A DNA stretch of 64,000 bases from JALUZX01 sp964561605 (GTDB lineage: Bacteria > Planctomycetota > UBA1135 > JALUZX01). Position 1 is the first letter of the stretch. Each line of letters begins with the position of its first letter. Both the position numbers and the translations under genes were made by a program. The notes below the pieces were generated by a model. The model made no database searches and had not been told where the DNA came from. It was given only the letters and a program-made list of their open reading frames with translations. This document shows positions 7,439 to 16,777 of this stretch, one piece after another. Location: the NCBI GenBank assembly GCA_964561605.1, contig CAZLQD010000004.1:84630-148629 (forward strand). Reading direction: 5' to 3'.

Positions 7439-8055
7439 AGAAAAAATTCCCTTCCAGCGGATTCTACGGGATACTGACCGATCCCGCGGCGGGTTACGAG
7501 GCCCTGGCCGAGGCAATGGTCGAGGCCGGGGTCCCTGTGATCCAGCTCAGGATGAAGGGCGCTCCCCACCGCCTGGTGGAGCGCACGGGGAAGGCCGTGA
7601 GGAAGATCGTGCCCCCAGAGACCCTTTTCATCGTAAACGATGATCCCCGGATCGCCCTGGAGGTCGGCGCCGACGGGGTCCATCTCGGGAGGGAGGACAT
7701 GGGGCCGGAGGAGGCCCGGGAGATCCTGGGAGAGGAGGCGGTCTACGGCCTTTCCACCCACGGCCCGGACCAGGCCCGGGAGGCCCTGGAGTTCGGGCCG
7801 GACTACATCGGGTCCGGCCCGGTCTATCCCACGCCGACGAAGGAGAACCCTGACCCGGTGATCGGGATCCCGGGCCTGAAGGCCACCCTCTCCCTTTCCA
7901 CCGTTCCCGTCGTGGCCATCGGGGGAATCGGGCCCGGCAATGCCGGCGAGGTCCTCCGGGCCGGGGCGCGGATGTTCTCGGCCGTCCGCTGGGTGAACCA
8001 GGCTCCCGACCCGCGGCCGGTCCTGGAGGAGATCTCGGCACTATTCCGGGAGTGA
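7435..8055 (+). CDS. thiE: Thiamine-phosphate synthase
   Basis: 206 residues. It joins the thiazole phosphate made by Thi4 to HMP-PP. The TIM-barrel motifs are complete: YGILTDP, VIQLRMKG (diphosphate/Mg site), LFIVNDDPRIALEVGADGVH, LGREDM, YIGSGPVYPTPTK and PVVAIGGIGPGN. The start overlaps the thi4 stop by four bases. The gene runs convergently into the hydrolase gene at 8097 with only about 40 bases between. Confidence 0.93.
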   Translation: MKKKFPSSGFYGILTDPAAGYEALAEAMVEAGVPVIQLRMKGAPHRLVERTGKAVRKIVPPETLFIVNDDPRIALEVGADGVHLGREDMGPEEAREILGEEAVYGLSTHGPDQAREALEFGPDYIGSGPVYPTPTKENPDPVIGIPGLKATLSLSTVPVVAIGGIGPGNAGEVLRAGARMFSAVRWVNQAPDPRPVLEEISALFRE

Positions 8056-8096
8056 GTATTTCGACTGGCCTCCAGGTGGGGCCGGCGGCCCCGAAG

Positions 8097-8999
8097 TCAC
8101 CGTTTCCCCCCTTCCCCCCGGAAAGGGGCGAAGCGTTCCAGTAATTCGCCGATCATGTAGAAGAAATCGGCGTGGGACCGGGCCGCGGCCTCGTCGTTTG
8201 CCAGGAGGTGGAGTCCGCCCAGGTCGAAACGGAAGCGGATGGGGACTCCCCTTCGGGTGAACTCCCTCACCTTCCTGCGTTTCCCTCCCACCGAGGCCAG
8301 CAGGAGGTCCGCCGTTTCCCAGGTTCCGCAATACTTGGACGGCAGGTAACGGCCGTGGGCCACGACCATGACCTTCTTCCCCAGGGCGGCCCGCTGGGCG
8401 AAGCGCATGAAGTCCACCATCTGCTCCACGGGAGGAACCCGGATCCCCGGGGAGAGATAGGATGCGTAGATGGAGTCCGCCATGAGGAGGAAATCGATCC
8501 GGTCGAAGTATTCCTTCCTCTTCAGGATCTCCCTCACCGCCCCGAATCCCGCGCTGAAGGAGGTGATCCCGATCCTCCCAACCGAAACCTTTCCCGAGGG
8601 AAGGAGGGAGGAGAGTGCCTTCTCCGCGCCGGCCAGGATTCGGTCCAGGTGGGCCGGGTCCCGGAAGGGCCGGCTGAAGGCCCCGGAAAGGCCCTTCAGG
8701 TTCGAGGTATAGAGAGCGGCCCGGACCCGGGCCATGTAGAGGTTGGCCTCGGCCAGGCGGCGGTCGCCCTGGAAGTGCAGGAAGAGGGGGATCTTCCCGG
8801 GGCGAAGGGCCAGGTAGTCGGGCACGAAGAGGGTCCCTTCCAGGATCTTCACGTGGAGCCCCTTGGGGCGGACTTTCACGGTGGAGAGGTCGGGGGGGAG
8901 CCGCCTCGGCGGAGCGGAAGGACCTCCAGGGCCCGCTCCGGGAAGGAAGAGGATCGCCGCCGGGAGAAGAAGGGCCGCCTGGGAGAGAATCTTGTTCAT
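8097..8999 (-). CDS. Exported alpha/beta-hydrolase-like protein
   Basis: 300 residues beginning MNKILSQAALLLPAAILFLPG, a clear signal peptide. The body has LFLHFQGDRRLAEAN, where a family oxyanion loop would be, then RIGITSFSAGFGAVREIL, a nucleophile elbow (SFSAG) with Ser about residue 160. An acidic segment, LLMADSIYASY, follows, and the late His lies in GGLHLLANDEAA. These fit a Ser-Asp-His hydrolase acting outside the cytoplasm; the substrate is not evident. The ATG at 8999 is chosen because it begins the signal peptide; a longer open frame upstream is non-coding in character. The glycosidase gene at 9089 is divergent and could share a promoter region. Confidence 0.75.
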   Translation of the reverse strand: MNKILSQAALLLPAAILFLPGAGPGGPSAPPRRLPPDLSTVKVRPKGLHVKILEGTLFVPDYLALRPGKIPLFLHFQGDRRLAEANLYMARVRAALYTSNLKGLSGAFSRPFRDPAHLDRILAGAEKALSSLLPSGKVSVGRIGITSFSAGFGAVREILKRKEYFDRIDFLLMADSIYASYLSPGIRVPPVEQMVDFMRFAQRAALGKKVMVVAHGRYLPSKYCGTWETADLLLASVGGKRRKVREFTRRGVPIRFRFDLGGLHLLANDEAAARSHADFFYMIGELLERFAPFRGEGGKR

Positions 9000-9088
9000 C
9001 GTCGCCTCCAGGGAGTCCAATGTACCGTGCCCGGCCCCTCCGGGCTTCCCCTCCCTGCTTTCCCGGCTCGAAACTAGAGGAGGTCTTC

Positions 9089-11539
9089 GTGAGCACTCCA
9101 GGAATGCGCCCTTTCCGGGCGTCGGCCCTGCTTCTCTTCCTGGCGGTCCCGGCCCCCGGCATTCCCGCCCGGGACCTTCCTCCTCCCCCGGAGGCACCCT
9201 TTCCTTTGGCGGTCCGTCCCGGGGGGGCGGGAGGGGCATGGAAGCCCATGAAGGGGTCCCCGCCGGTGAAGGTCCTCCGGGCGGGGGGCACGCCGGTCTT
9301 CCGGATGGACTGCCCCTTCGACGAGAGGCCCCTGGAAAGAGCCTCCTGGGATCATTCCTTCCGAGTGGACCTGGCCCGTGCAGGGGGGGTGGGTCTCCTC
9401 CTCTACGTGGAGGACCTTTCCCCTGTTTCGCATTTCACCTTCTTCCTCAAGAGCGGAAAGGGTTGGTACGCCTTCACGGTGAAGGTGCCCGGGGCGAAGA
9501 GGTGGTTCGTCCTGGAGCTCCGGAAGGAAACCTCCAGGATCGAGGGAGCTCCCGGCGGTTTCCGCCGGGTCGAGGCCCTCAGGTTCTCCGCCTGGAGGGG
9601 GGGAGAGAAAAGGACCGGGATCTACCTGGGAGGAGTGGGGATCCTTCCTCCCCGGGGCAGGACGGCGGTGGTCCGGATGGAGGGCCGGAAGTCCCTCTCT
9701 CCGGCGGCCGGGAAGTATGTCCGCCGCCTCTGCCTGGAGGCGGTGAAGCTCCTCTCCCGTTTCGGTCTGGAGTCTTCCCTCCTGAGCGACCTGGACCTCC
9801 GGGATGGGGTTCCCGCCGGGGTGGAGCTTCTCGTCCTCCCCAGGAATCCCGCCCTGCCCCCGGGAACGGCCGGGCCGGTGGAGTCCTTCCTTGGAAAGGG
9901 AGGGAAGGTCCTCTCCTTCCTGGTCCTGCCGGGATTCCTGAGAAAGGAGGCCGGCCTGGCCCGGGGCCCTGGTTCGGGTGGAGGCCCGATCTCGGGGGTC
10001 CTCCGGCCCGACCCCAAGGTCTTCACGGGCCTTCCCCGGGAGATCCCCTTCTCCTCGGCCCGGGCCGGAAGGTTGGAGCCTTCGGAAAAGAAGGCCCGGG
10101 TCCTCGCAACCTGGACCGCCTCCGGGGGGAAGAGCCGTCCTGCCGTGATTCTCTCCGGTGGGGTTCTCCACCTGGACCTCCTTCCCGCCTTCCCGGACCG
10201 GGAGGGCTCACCCCTCCTGGATTTCTTCTTCCTGGACCTCCTGGAAAAGGTCCTCCCCGGGACGTGGAAGAGGGCCGCAGTTCTTGCCCTGGACCGGATG
10301 GGAAGGTTCGGGCCCTGGAAAGACTGGAAAGCGGCCCGGAAGGCCCTGGGTGCGGCCGCCCGGGAGAGGGGGGTCTCCCTCCGGGAGCTGGACCTGGTGG
10401 ACCGGCTCCGCAAGGAGAGCGTCGCCCTCCTTGCGAAGGGGGACTACCGCGGGGTCCTGGAGAGGGCCTTCCGGGCGGAGGGCCTGGTGAAGACGGCTTT
10501 CTGCCGGGTCCAGCCGTCCCGGAGGGGTGAGTTCCGGGGCTTCTGGTGCCACAGCGCTTTCGGCGTGGAGGGGATGACCTGGGAGGAAACGGCCCGGAGC
10601 CTCGCCGGGAACGGCTTCACCGCCGTCTTTCCCAACATGCTCTGGGGGAGCGGGGCCTACTACGAGAGCGAGGTCCTACCCCCGGCGCCCGGGGTGAAGG
10701 AGAGGGGGGACCAGTTGGCCCTTTGCGTGAAGGCCTGCCACGCCGCCGGGATCCAGGTGCACGTGTGGAAGGTGAATTGGAACACCGGGAACCGTTGCCC
10801 CTCCTTCATCGAGCGGTTGCGAAGGGAGGGCAGGCTCCAGGAGGATTCCAGGGGAAGGGAGAAGAGCCCGCCCTGGCTTTGTCCCTCCGATCCCCGCAAC
10901 AGGAGGCTCGAGGCCGACGCCATGCTGGAGGTCGCCCGGAAATACCCGGTCGACGGGATTCATTTCGACTACATCCGGTATCCCGGACCGGATGCGTGCT
11001 TCTGTCCGAGGTGCAGGAGGCTCTTCGAGAAGCGCCTGGGACGGAGGGTCTCGCCGTGGCCGGGCGCCGTCCTGGCCGGGGGAGCTCTCAGGCGTGCCTG
11101 GCTCAGGTTCAGGAGGGAGAACATCACGGCGCTGGTGAGAGATGTGAGCGAAAGGGTGAAGTCCCTCCCGAGGAAGGTCATGGTTTCCGCTGCGGTTTTC
11201 CGCAATTGGCCCGTCGACAGGGACCGGATCGGCCAGGACTGGGTCCTCTGGTGCAGGAAGGGTTGGCTCGACTTCGTCTGCCCCATGGACTACACCCCCG
11301 ACACACGGGAATTCTCCCGCTTCGTGGCGGCCCAGGTCGATTGGGCGGGCAAGGTCCCCCTCTACCCCGGTATCGGGTATTCCGTCTGGAAGGACACAGA
11401 GGGGGTCTACACCCTGGCGGCGGAGGTGAAGGCCGCCAGGCGGCTCGGGGCGAAGGGGTTCCTCGTCTTCAACCTGGGGCCCCGGGAGGCGAGGGAGATC
11501 CTCCCCCTTCTGGGGTTGGGCCTCACGAGAGAACGTTGA
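9089..11539 (+). CDS. Exported family-10-like glycosyl hydrolase (GHL10/DUF187 type)
   Basis: 816 residues from GTG (AGAGGAGG five bases upstream), starting with a signal peptide (RPFRASALLLFLAVPAPGIPA). The N-terminal about 450 residues look like beta-rich accessory domains plus a ThuA/GATase-like linker region and are not recognised. From about residue 480 there is a TIM-barrel of the GHL10/YngK type: FRGFWCHSAFGVEGMTWEE, NGFTAVFPNMLWG, GIQVHVWKVNWNTG, PSDPRNRRL, VDGIHFDYIRYPG and LDFVCPMDYTPD. The conserved Asp and Tyr of HFDYIRYP are expected near the active site. Relatives act on polysaccharides outside the cell. A CFCPRCRRLF segment could bind metal. Substrate unknown. Confidence 0.82.
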   Translation: MSTPGMRPFRASALLLFLAVPAPGIPARDLPPPPEAPFPLAVRPGGAGGAWKPMKGSPPVKVLRAGGTPVFRMDCPFDERPLERASWDHSFRVDLARAGGVGLLLYVEDLSPVSHFTFFLKSGKGWYAFTVKVPGAKRWFVLELRKETSRIEGAPGGFRRVEALRFSAWRGGEKRTGIYLGGVGILPPRGRTAVVRMEGRKSLSPAAGKYVRRLCLEAVKLLSRFGLESSLLSDLDLRDGVPAGVELLVLPRNPALPPGTAGPVESFLGKGGKVLSFLVLPGFLRKEAGLARGPGSGGGPISGVLRPDPKVFTGLPREIPFSSARAGRLEPSEKKARVLATWTASGGKSRPAVILSGGVLHLDLLPAFPDREGSPLLDFFFLDLLEKVLPGTWKRAAVLALDRMGRFGPWKDWKAARKALGAAARERGVSLRELDLVDRLRKESVALLAKGDYRGVLERAFRAEGLVKTAFCRVQPSRRGEFRGFWCHSAFGVEGMTWEETARSLAGNGFTAVFPNMLWGSGAYYESEVLPPAPGVKERGDQLALCVKACHAAGIQVHVWKVNWNTGNRCPSFIERLRREGRLQEDSRGREKSPPWLCPSDPRNRRLEADAMLEVARKYPVDGIHFDYIRYPGPDACFCPRCRRLFEKRLGRRVSPWPGAVLAGGALRRAWLRFRRENITALVRDVSERVKSLPRKVMVSAAVFRNWPVDRDRIGQDWVLWCRKGWLDFVCPMDYTPDTREFSRFVAAQVDWAGKVPLYPGIGYSVWKDTEGVYTLAAEVKAARRLGAKGFLVFNLGPREAREILPLLGLGLTRER

Positions 11540-11565
11540 AGGCCCGGGGCCTTCCCGGCCGGGGG

Positions 11566-11600
11566 AAAAAGAGGGCCCGCGGGAAATCCCGCGGGCCCTC
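11566..11600 (-). terminator. Strong intrinsic terminator for the two-repeat secreted protein gene
   Basis: A perfect 13-bp stem, GAGGGCCCGCGGG (11571-11583) with CCCGCGGGCCCTC (11588-11600) and an AAAT loop. Read on the minus strand it is followed by five T (the A-run at 11566-11570). It lies between two convergent genes and serves the minus-strand one best. Confidence 0.85.
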
Positions 11601-11629
11601 GGTCCTTACCGGTTTTCTTCAGAGGGAGA

Positions 11630-13039
11630 TCAGTAGCCCAGGAACCACTCCGTTCCGTTGCTGGTGACGATTCCGGCCGGAAGGATGGTGAAGTCCTGGA
11701 AGTTCAGGGGACCTGCGCCGGCCAGGACGGGGCTGTTGGGGATGGGGAGGCTCAACTTGCCCCCGGCGGCGGCCACCAGGAAGGCCTGGTAGATGGGGAA
11801 CTTGATCAGCACCGTTCCGAAGGGGAAGGCCATGTTGCTCCTGCCCACGCCGAGGGCCACCACGTTGGCCGTGACGCCCGTGTTGTTCGGGGTTACCAGA
11901 AGGGTTCCCGTCTTGCCGATGCGGGGAAGATCCCCGGTGGTCAGGGCGGGCACGGGGCCGGGCTGGCCCTTCACGAAGAGCTTCACCCTTCCGAGAGAAC
12001 CCACGGAGGCCGCGTAGGGGTTGTTGCCCGACGTGGAGGCGATGTTGTTCTGGGTGATGAAGCGGGTGAGGGTCACGGGCTTGCCCAGGATGTTGGAGTT
12101 GTAGGGGCCGTTCCCGTAGGAGTTGTGCATGATGGTCTTGTCGCCGCAGGCTCCCAGGACGCCCACCCAGTCACCGGCCTTGAAGGAGAGGTTGCAGGAG
12201 ATGACGGAGGAGCTTGGGGCGCCGGCCTTGAAGAAGACCAGGCCGCCCGAGGAGGTGGAAGGATAGCTCGGGGGCTTGGAGGTCATCTTGTAGACCGCCA
12301 CGTTCTGCTTGCCGAAATTCTTCTCGTCGGGGACCTGGAGTCCGATGATGGTGAAGTTCGTGGGGGCCTGGAAGAAGAAGCCCCTCGTGTGGCCGCTGTA
12401 GGAATAAGTGGTGGAATACTTCGGAATGGGAATGGCGCCGTTGGTGACGATCTTGTTGGAGCCCATGCCGTAATCGGTGGCCTTGGCCGAAGGGGGCTGG
12501 CCCTTCACGTAGACTTCGACCCGGCCGATCTCGAAGTTGCCGTTGCTGGAGTACTGCACCTTGCCGGCTTTCGTGACCAGGTTGCTCTGGGTGATGAACC
12601 GGAGCAGGTTGATGGGCTTGCCCAGGACCTGGCTCTGGTAGTTCCCGGTGCCGTAGGAGTTGTGCATGATCGAGGTGTCGCCGCAGGCTCCCAGGATGCC
12701 CACGTACTGGCCCGCCTTGACCTGGATGTTGCAGGGGATGATGGCGGCGCTGGGAATTCCGGCCTTGTAGAAGACCGGGGGAGTGCTGGCCGTGGTGGGA
12801 TAGGCCGGCGGCTGGGTGTTCATCAGGTAGACGGCCACGTTCTGCTTCCCGAACTTGGTCTCGTCGGGAACCCTGAGGCCGATGATGGTGAAGGCCACGG
12901 GGGCCTTGAAATAGAAGCCCCTCGTGAGGCTGGCGGCGGAGAAGGTCCTCAGGAATTTGGGAAGAGGGATCATTCCCTGGCCCAAGGCCATCCCGGCAGC
13001 GCAAAAGAGGGCGAGCGGAAGTGCGAGTTTCAATCTCAT
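11630..13039 (-). CDS. Secreted protein with two tandem 170-residue repeats
   Basis: 469 residues of unknown function. A signal peptide (MRLKLALPLALFCAAGMALG) is followed by two homologous domains. Each has a TRGF(Y/F)F(K/Q)AP element, FTIIGL(R/Q)VPDE, FGKQNVAVY, a (V/I)GILGACGD-like block with IMHNSYG, LGKP(I/V), RFITQ and a closing KGQP. The two copies can be aligned along their whole length. A C-terminal module (PFGTVLIKFPIYQAF, LAGAGPLNFQDF) resembles the closing domain seen on many exported planctomycete proteins. Cys residues pair up within each domain. An ATG with GGAGG upstream fixes the start. The neighbours are other exported proteins. Surface or envelope location is likely. Confidence 0.75.
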   Translation of the reverse strand: MRLKLALPLALFCAAGMALGQGMIPLPKFLRTFSAASLTRGFYFKAPVAFTIIGLRVPDETKFGKQNVAVYLMNTQPPAYPTTASTPPVFYKAGIPSAAIIPCNIQVKAGQYVGILGACGDTSIMHNSYGTGNYQSQVLGKPINLLRFITQSNLVTKAGKVQYSSNGNFEIGRVEVYVKGQPPSAKATDYGMGSNKIVTNGAIPIPKYSTTYSYSGHTRGFFFQAPTNFTIIGLQVPDEKNFGKQNVAVYKMTSKPPSYPSTSSGGLVFFKAGAPSSSVISCNLSFKAGDWVGVLGACGDKTIMHNSYGNGPYNSNILGKPVTLTRFITQNNIASTSGNNPYAASVGSLGRVKLFVKGQPGPVPALTTGDLPRIGKTGTLLVTPNNTGVTANVVALGVGRSNMAFPFGTVLIKFPIYQAFLVAAAGGKLSLPIPNSPVLAGAGPLNFQDFTILPAGIVTSNGTEWFLGY

Positions 13040-13232
13040 AGGGAACCTCCAGGCAAGAAAAGAAAAGTGGAAATGGAAGTTGAGCTTGGTGTGGGCTAGA
13101 GTCTGAAAGTCGTAAGAAAGATTATCGGGAAAAGGATTTTTCGGAAGGGCCTTCCCCTTCAAAGGGTGGGGAGAGATCGGGTCCCAAAGAAAGATTGTTC
13201 TTTTCTGAGACAACCAACCCCCTTTTTCTCCC

Positions 13233-14834
13233 TCAGGACCGGAAGCCCGCCGACCAGGATTGCCAGGCGAAGAAGAGCCCTACGGCCGTCACGAAGAGGG
13301 CGGACAGGGGGGGAAGCCAGGCCAGGAGAGGGGCCAGCTTCTTTTCCGCCCCCGAAACCCTCTCCAGGAGCTTCCTGCTCGTCACGGTCAGGACGCCAAG
13401 CCCCACCAGGACTCCCGCCAGGCCGAGGCTGAAGGCCCCCACCACCAGGATCCCCCACCCCCACCTTCCTGTCTGAAGGGCCAGGAGGAAGACCAAGAGG
13501 GCCGCAGGGCAGGGCACGATCCCCCCGGAGATCCCGAGCCCCAGGAGCTGTCCCAGGGTCACCTGGTCCGGGTCGGCGGGAAGGTGGGAATGCTCGGTTC
13601 CCCTCAGGTGGGCCAGCCAGTGGGCCAGGCTGCCCGTCCTGTGGCTGGAGTGCTGGTGGCCTGGGTGGTGGTGATCGTGAGAATGGTGGCCCTGGTGGTG
13701 GTGATGGCCGTAGAGGGGATCGTCCCGGCGATGGGAGTGGGAGCAAGGCCGGGCGGGAGGGCCGCCGGCAAGGGCCGGCCGGGGGAGGTCCTTCCGGGGG
13801 AACCGCCTCCAGAAGAGCCAGGTTCCCAGGAGGGCGATGGAGAGGCCCGAGCCCACGCCGAGCCAGGTTTCGGCCGCCTTGGTATTCATCTCGTCCTGGA
13901 AGAGGAGCCAGAGAAGAGAGAGGAGGAAGACCATGAAGGTGTGGGTGAAGGTCACCACCAGCCCCAGGAGGACCGCATCCCCCAGGGTTCCCTTGCTCCC
14001 CACCAGGTATCCCGCCACGAGGGCCTTTCCGTGGCCCGGGGCCAGGGCGTGCCCCATTCCGTAGAGAACGGCGAGGAGGATCGCCAGGGGGAGATACCAG
14101 GGGTTTTCCCCCAGTCGGCGGAGGAGGCGGCTCATCTTCTTCCTGGCCGGGGCGTTCACGTCCTCCACCTCCCGGGTGGAGAAGGAGGCCTCGCCACGCC
14201 CTTTCCAATCCCAACGGACCTCGAACCGGCGGGTCATGTACATGGGGTCTTCGGGCCTGGTGGCCGAGAGGATTCTCAGTCCCTTGTCTCCCTCCACGCC
14301 GAGGGAGCTGGTGAGCCAGTAGGTGTCCCGGCCGTCCTTCTCCCTGTAGGCCCCCTCTTCCAGGACGATCCGGAAGGGTCCCTCCCCGGGGGGAAGGGGG
14401 ATCTCGAAGTCCAAGTCGATCTCCCACCGGGCCACCTCCAGGGCCTCCCTGCCCTTGGCGGCGAAATAGGAGAGGGTCTCGTCCAGGGTGGCGGGTTCGG
14501 GAAGCTCCAGCTTCCGCCCCTCCAGGACGACCCGGAAGTTCTTCCTGACGGACCGGACCCAGGAGCGGACGAAGGCCTGCGCCTCCCGGGCCGAGGTGAG
14601 GCCGTCGCCGTCCTTGTCCAGGGCCTGGCAGACCTGGACGGCCACCAGGTCGGTCCAGCGGGTTTCGTGGCTCAGGACCAGCAGGTTCCGGGAAAGATCC
14701 AGGTGGTAGTGGAAGTAGACGTCCGGGAAGGGGTGTTCTCCGGCGGCGGAGGAAGAAGACGGAAAGAGAAGAAGGAGGAAGAGGGCCGCCGCCGGGGCGG
14801 CGAAGGGTCTTCCTCTTCCCGGCCTTCCCCCCAT
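13233..14834 (-). CDS. NicO-family nickel/cobalt transporter with large exported N-terminal domain
   Basis: 533 residues. A signal peptide and a 220-residue extracytoplasmic domain, which includes an EF-hand-like DKDGDGLTSAREA loop, precede six membrane helices. The NicO signatures are YGMGHALAPGHGKALVAGYL and ISGGIVPCPAALLVF. A His-rich loop rich in HH and HSH pairs (around 13650-13740) lies between helices and is expected to bind Ni/Co or Zn. Related RcnA/NicO proteins move Ni(II) or Co(II), often outward. The start is three bases after the stop of the M28 peptidase gene, so both are co-transcribed. Direction of transport is not decided by the sequence. Confidence 0.85.
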   Translation of the reverse strand: MGGRPGRGRPFAAPAAALFLLLLFPSSSSAAGEHPFPDVYFHYHLDLSRNLLVLSHETRWTDLVAVQVCQALDKDGDGLTSAREAQAFVRSWVRSVRKNFRVVLEGRKLELPEPATLDETLSYFAAKGREALEVARWEIDLDFEIPLPPGEGPFRIVLEEGAYREKDGRDTYWLTSSLGVEGDKGLRILSATRPEDPMYMTRRFEVRWDWKGRGEASFSTREVEDVNAPARKKMSRLLRRLGENPWYLPLAILLAVLYGMGHALAPGHGKALVAGYLVGSKGTLGDAVLLGLVVTFTHTFMVFLLSLLWLLFQDEMNTKAAETWLGVGSGLSIALLGTWLFWRRFPRKDLPRPALAGGPPARPCSHSHRRDDPLYGHHHHQGHHSHDHHHPGHQHSSHRTGSLAHWLAHLRGTEHSHLPADPDQVTLGQLLGLGISGGIVPCPAALLVFLLALQTGRWGWGILVVGAFSLGLAGVLVGLGVLTVTSRKLLERVSGAEKKLAPLLAWLPPLSALFVTAVGLFFAWQSWSAGFRS

Positions 14835-14837
14835 GGG

Positions 14838-16655
14838 CTACTTCTTCGCCTTCACCGGCGAAGACTTGGTGAACTTCCGTGTTCCCCGGGACCAGGTCAC
14901 GGTGATCTTCTTCGACCGGGAGGCCCTCCGGAGTCTCCTGTATACGTCGGAGATGGAACGGACTCTCCTTCCGTTGATGGATAGGAGGAGGTCCCCCTCC
15001 TGGATCCCCAGCTTCTCCGCCAGGCTCCCCTTCACCACGGCCCGAACCTCGGGGCCCTTGCCCGTCTGGCGGAGGGCCACTCCCAGGGTGAACCTCCTCC
15101 TGGGCCTTCTCCCGGAACGCTTCGGCGCCTGGAACTTGGGCCGGGCCGGGGCGTCAGCGATCTGTTGGGCCGTATACAAGAGCACCTTCAGGGCCTCCAC
15201 GGCCCCCCGGGGATTGCACTTTTCCGGGTCGTCCTGGGGGGTGTGGTAGTCCGGGTGGAGACCGGAGTGGAAGAACACCGCCGGGATCTGCGACATCATG
15301 AAGGGGAGGTGGTCCGAGCCGCCGAACCCCGAGGGGAGGATTCTCCACTCCAGGGGGGACCGGGCCGTGGCCTTCTTCAGGGCCGCCTCCCAGGCAGGGG
15401 AAGTGTTGGTTCCCATGACCTGGCATTTCTTGTCCCGGACCCGGCCGATCATGTCCATGTTGATCATGGCTACCACTCTCTCCAGGGGGACGGTGGGATG
15501 GCGCACCCAGTAGCGGGACCCGATGAGGCCCATCTCCTCGGCGTCGAAGAGGATGAAGAGGATGGACCTCTTGGGGTGGAATCGGGCCGTCGCCAGGGCC
15601 CGGGCGATCTCGATCACCCCCACCGACCCGGTGGCGTTGTCGTCGGCCCCGTTGTGGATCTCCCCCCGCTGCTTCCGGGCCCGGCTTCCATAGGCCCCGA
15701 TGCCGATGTGGTCCCTGTGGGCGCCGATCACCAGGTATTCCTTGGAGAGCTTGGGATCGGACCCCTTCCACAGGCCGATCAGGTTCCGGCCCACCCGCTC
15801 CTTGTCGGCGGCGTACTTCAAGGTGACCTTCACACCCGGAAAGGTGCCGGCCTTTCCCCCTTCGCCGGCCTGGAGGTCCTTCATGAGGGCCTGGGAGGCC
15901 TTCCAGGAGAGCTGGATCACAGGGCAGAAGCTCCCTCTCCAGGGAACCAGATCCTGGTGCTCCGAGAAGAGGGGCCTCTTCGACCCGGGAGGGGAAACCA
16001 TGAGGAGGGCCAGGGCGCCGAAGCGGGCGGCCCGCTTGGCCTTGGCCAGGAAGGTGGGGAGCCAGCCGGGCCTGGGGTCGCGGACCATGTCCAGAGGTTT
16101 GCCCGGTCTCCCTTCGCGAAGGACCAGGACCTTTCCCTTGGCGCCGCAACGCACCAGGTCCTCGTCGGTGAGACCGTAACCCCCGAAGACCAGGGAAGCC
16201 TCCCCGATCTCGGCCTTCCTCCGTCCCCCCAGGAGGGTCCAGTCCCGGAGGAAGAGCAGGTCCTTTCCCGCCAGGGTGAGCCTGGCCTCGGCCGGGTCCA
16301 CCTGGTCTCTCATCTGGATGTGGATGGGAAAGGGCTGGTCGTAGGTCCTCTTCCCCCCCACTTCCACTCCCATGGGAATCAGGCCGAACTCCTCGAACCT
16401 GGCCAGGGCCCAGGCCCGGGCTTCCCGGGCGCCCCGGGTCCCCGTCTCCCTGCCGTCCCTTTCGTCCGAGGCCCACCAGAGGAGCTCCTTCCGGTAGCGC
16501 TCGGCGTCGAAGGAGGCCAGGGCCTTTCCCAGGGGGGTGGAGAGGGGGACGCCCAGGGTCGGGCTGGGCTTCTCCGCCTTTTCCTGGACCTCCAGGGCCG
16601 GTGCCGGCAGGGCCAGGAAGAGAGAGAGGAAGAGGAGGGAGAAGGAGCTTCGCAT
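14838..16655 (-). CDS. Exported M28 zinc aminopeptidase with C-terminal PDZ domain
   Basis: 605 residues. A signal peptide (MRSSFSLLFLSLFLALPAPA), a PA-like insert and an M28 catalytic domain are present. All five zinc ligands are in their usual frames: VIGAHRDHIG (His), GADDNATGS (Asp), FDAEEMGLIG (catalytic Glu and ligand Glu), MINMDMIG (Asp) and DYHTPQDD (His). A PDZ domain closes the protein (GSLAEKLGIQEGDLLLSINGRRV). The layout equals known secreted M28 peptidases that remove N-terminal residues from peptides. The gene lies upstream of, and nearly abuts, the NicO transporter gene. It is active-site complete. Confidence 0.92.
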   Translation of the reverse strand: MRSSFSLLFLSLFLALPAPALEVQEKAEKPSPTLGVPLSTPLGKALASFDAERYRKELLWWASDERDGRETGTRGAREARAWALARFEEFGLIPMGVEVGGKRTYDQPFPIHIQMRDQVDPAEARLTLAGKDLLFLRDWTLLGGRRKAEIGEASLVFGGYGLTDEDLVRCGAKGKVLVLREGRPGKPLDMVRDPRPGWLPTFLAKAKRAARFGALALLMVSPPGSKRPLFSEHQDLVPWRGSFCPVIQLSWKASQALMKDLQAGEGGKAGTFPGVKVTLKYAADKERVGRNLIGLWKGSDPKLSKEYLVIGAHRDHIGIGAYGSRARKQRGEIHNGADDNATGSVGVIEIARALATARFHPKRSILFILFDAEEMGLIGSRYWVRHPTVPLERVVAMINMDMIGRVRDKKCQVMGTNTSPAWEAALKKATARSPLEWRILPSGFGGSDHLPFMMSQIPAVFFHSGLHPDYHTPQDDPEKCNPRGAVEALKVLLYTAQQIADAPARPKFQAPKRSGRRPRRRFTLGVALRQTGKGPEVRAVVKGSLAEKLGIQEGDLLLSINGRRVRSISDVYRRLRRASRSKKITVTWSRGTRKFTKSSPVKAKK

Positions 16656-16777
16656 GGGTAGGGACCTCGTTTGGGAAAGGATCGGGAAGCCATTCTACCC
16701 CCCACTTTCTCCGAGGAGAGCGGATCCTTTGCTCCTCTTCCCGGGAAAAGACGTTTTTTTCAAGATTCTCACAACCT

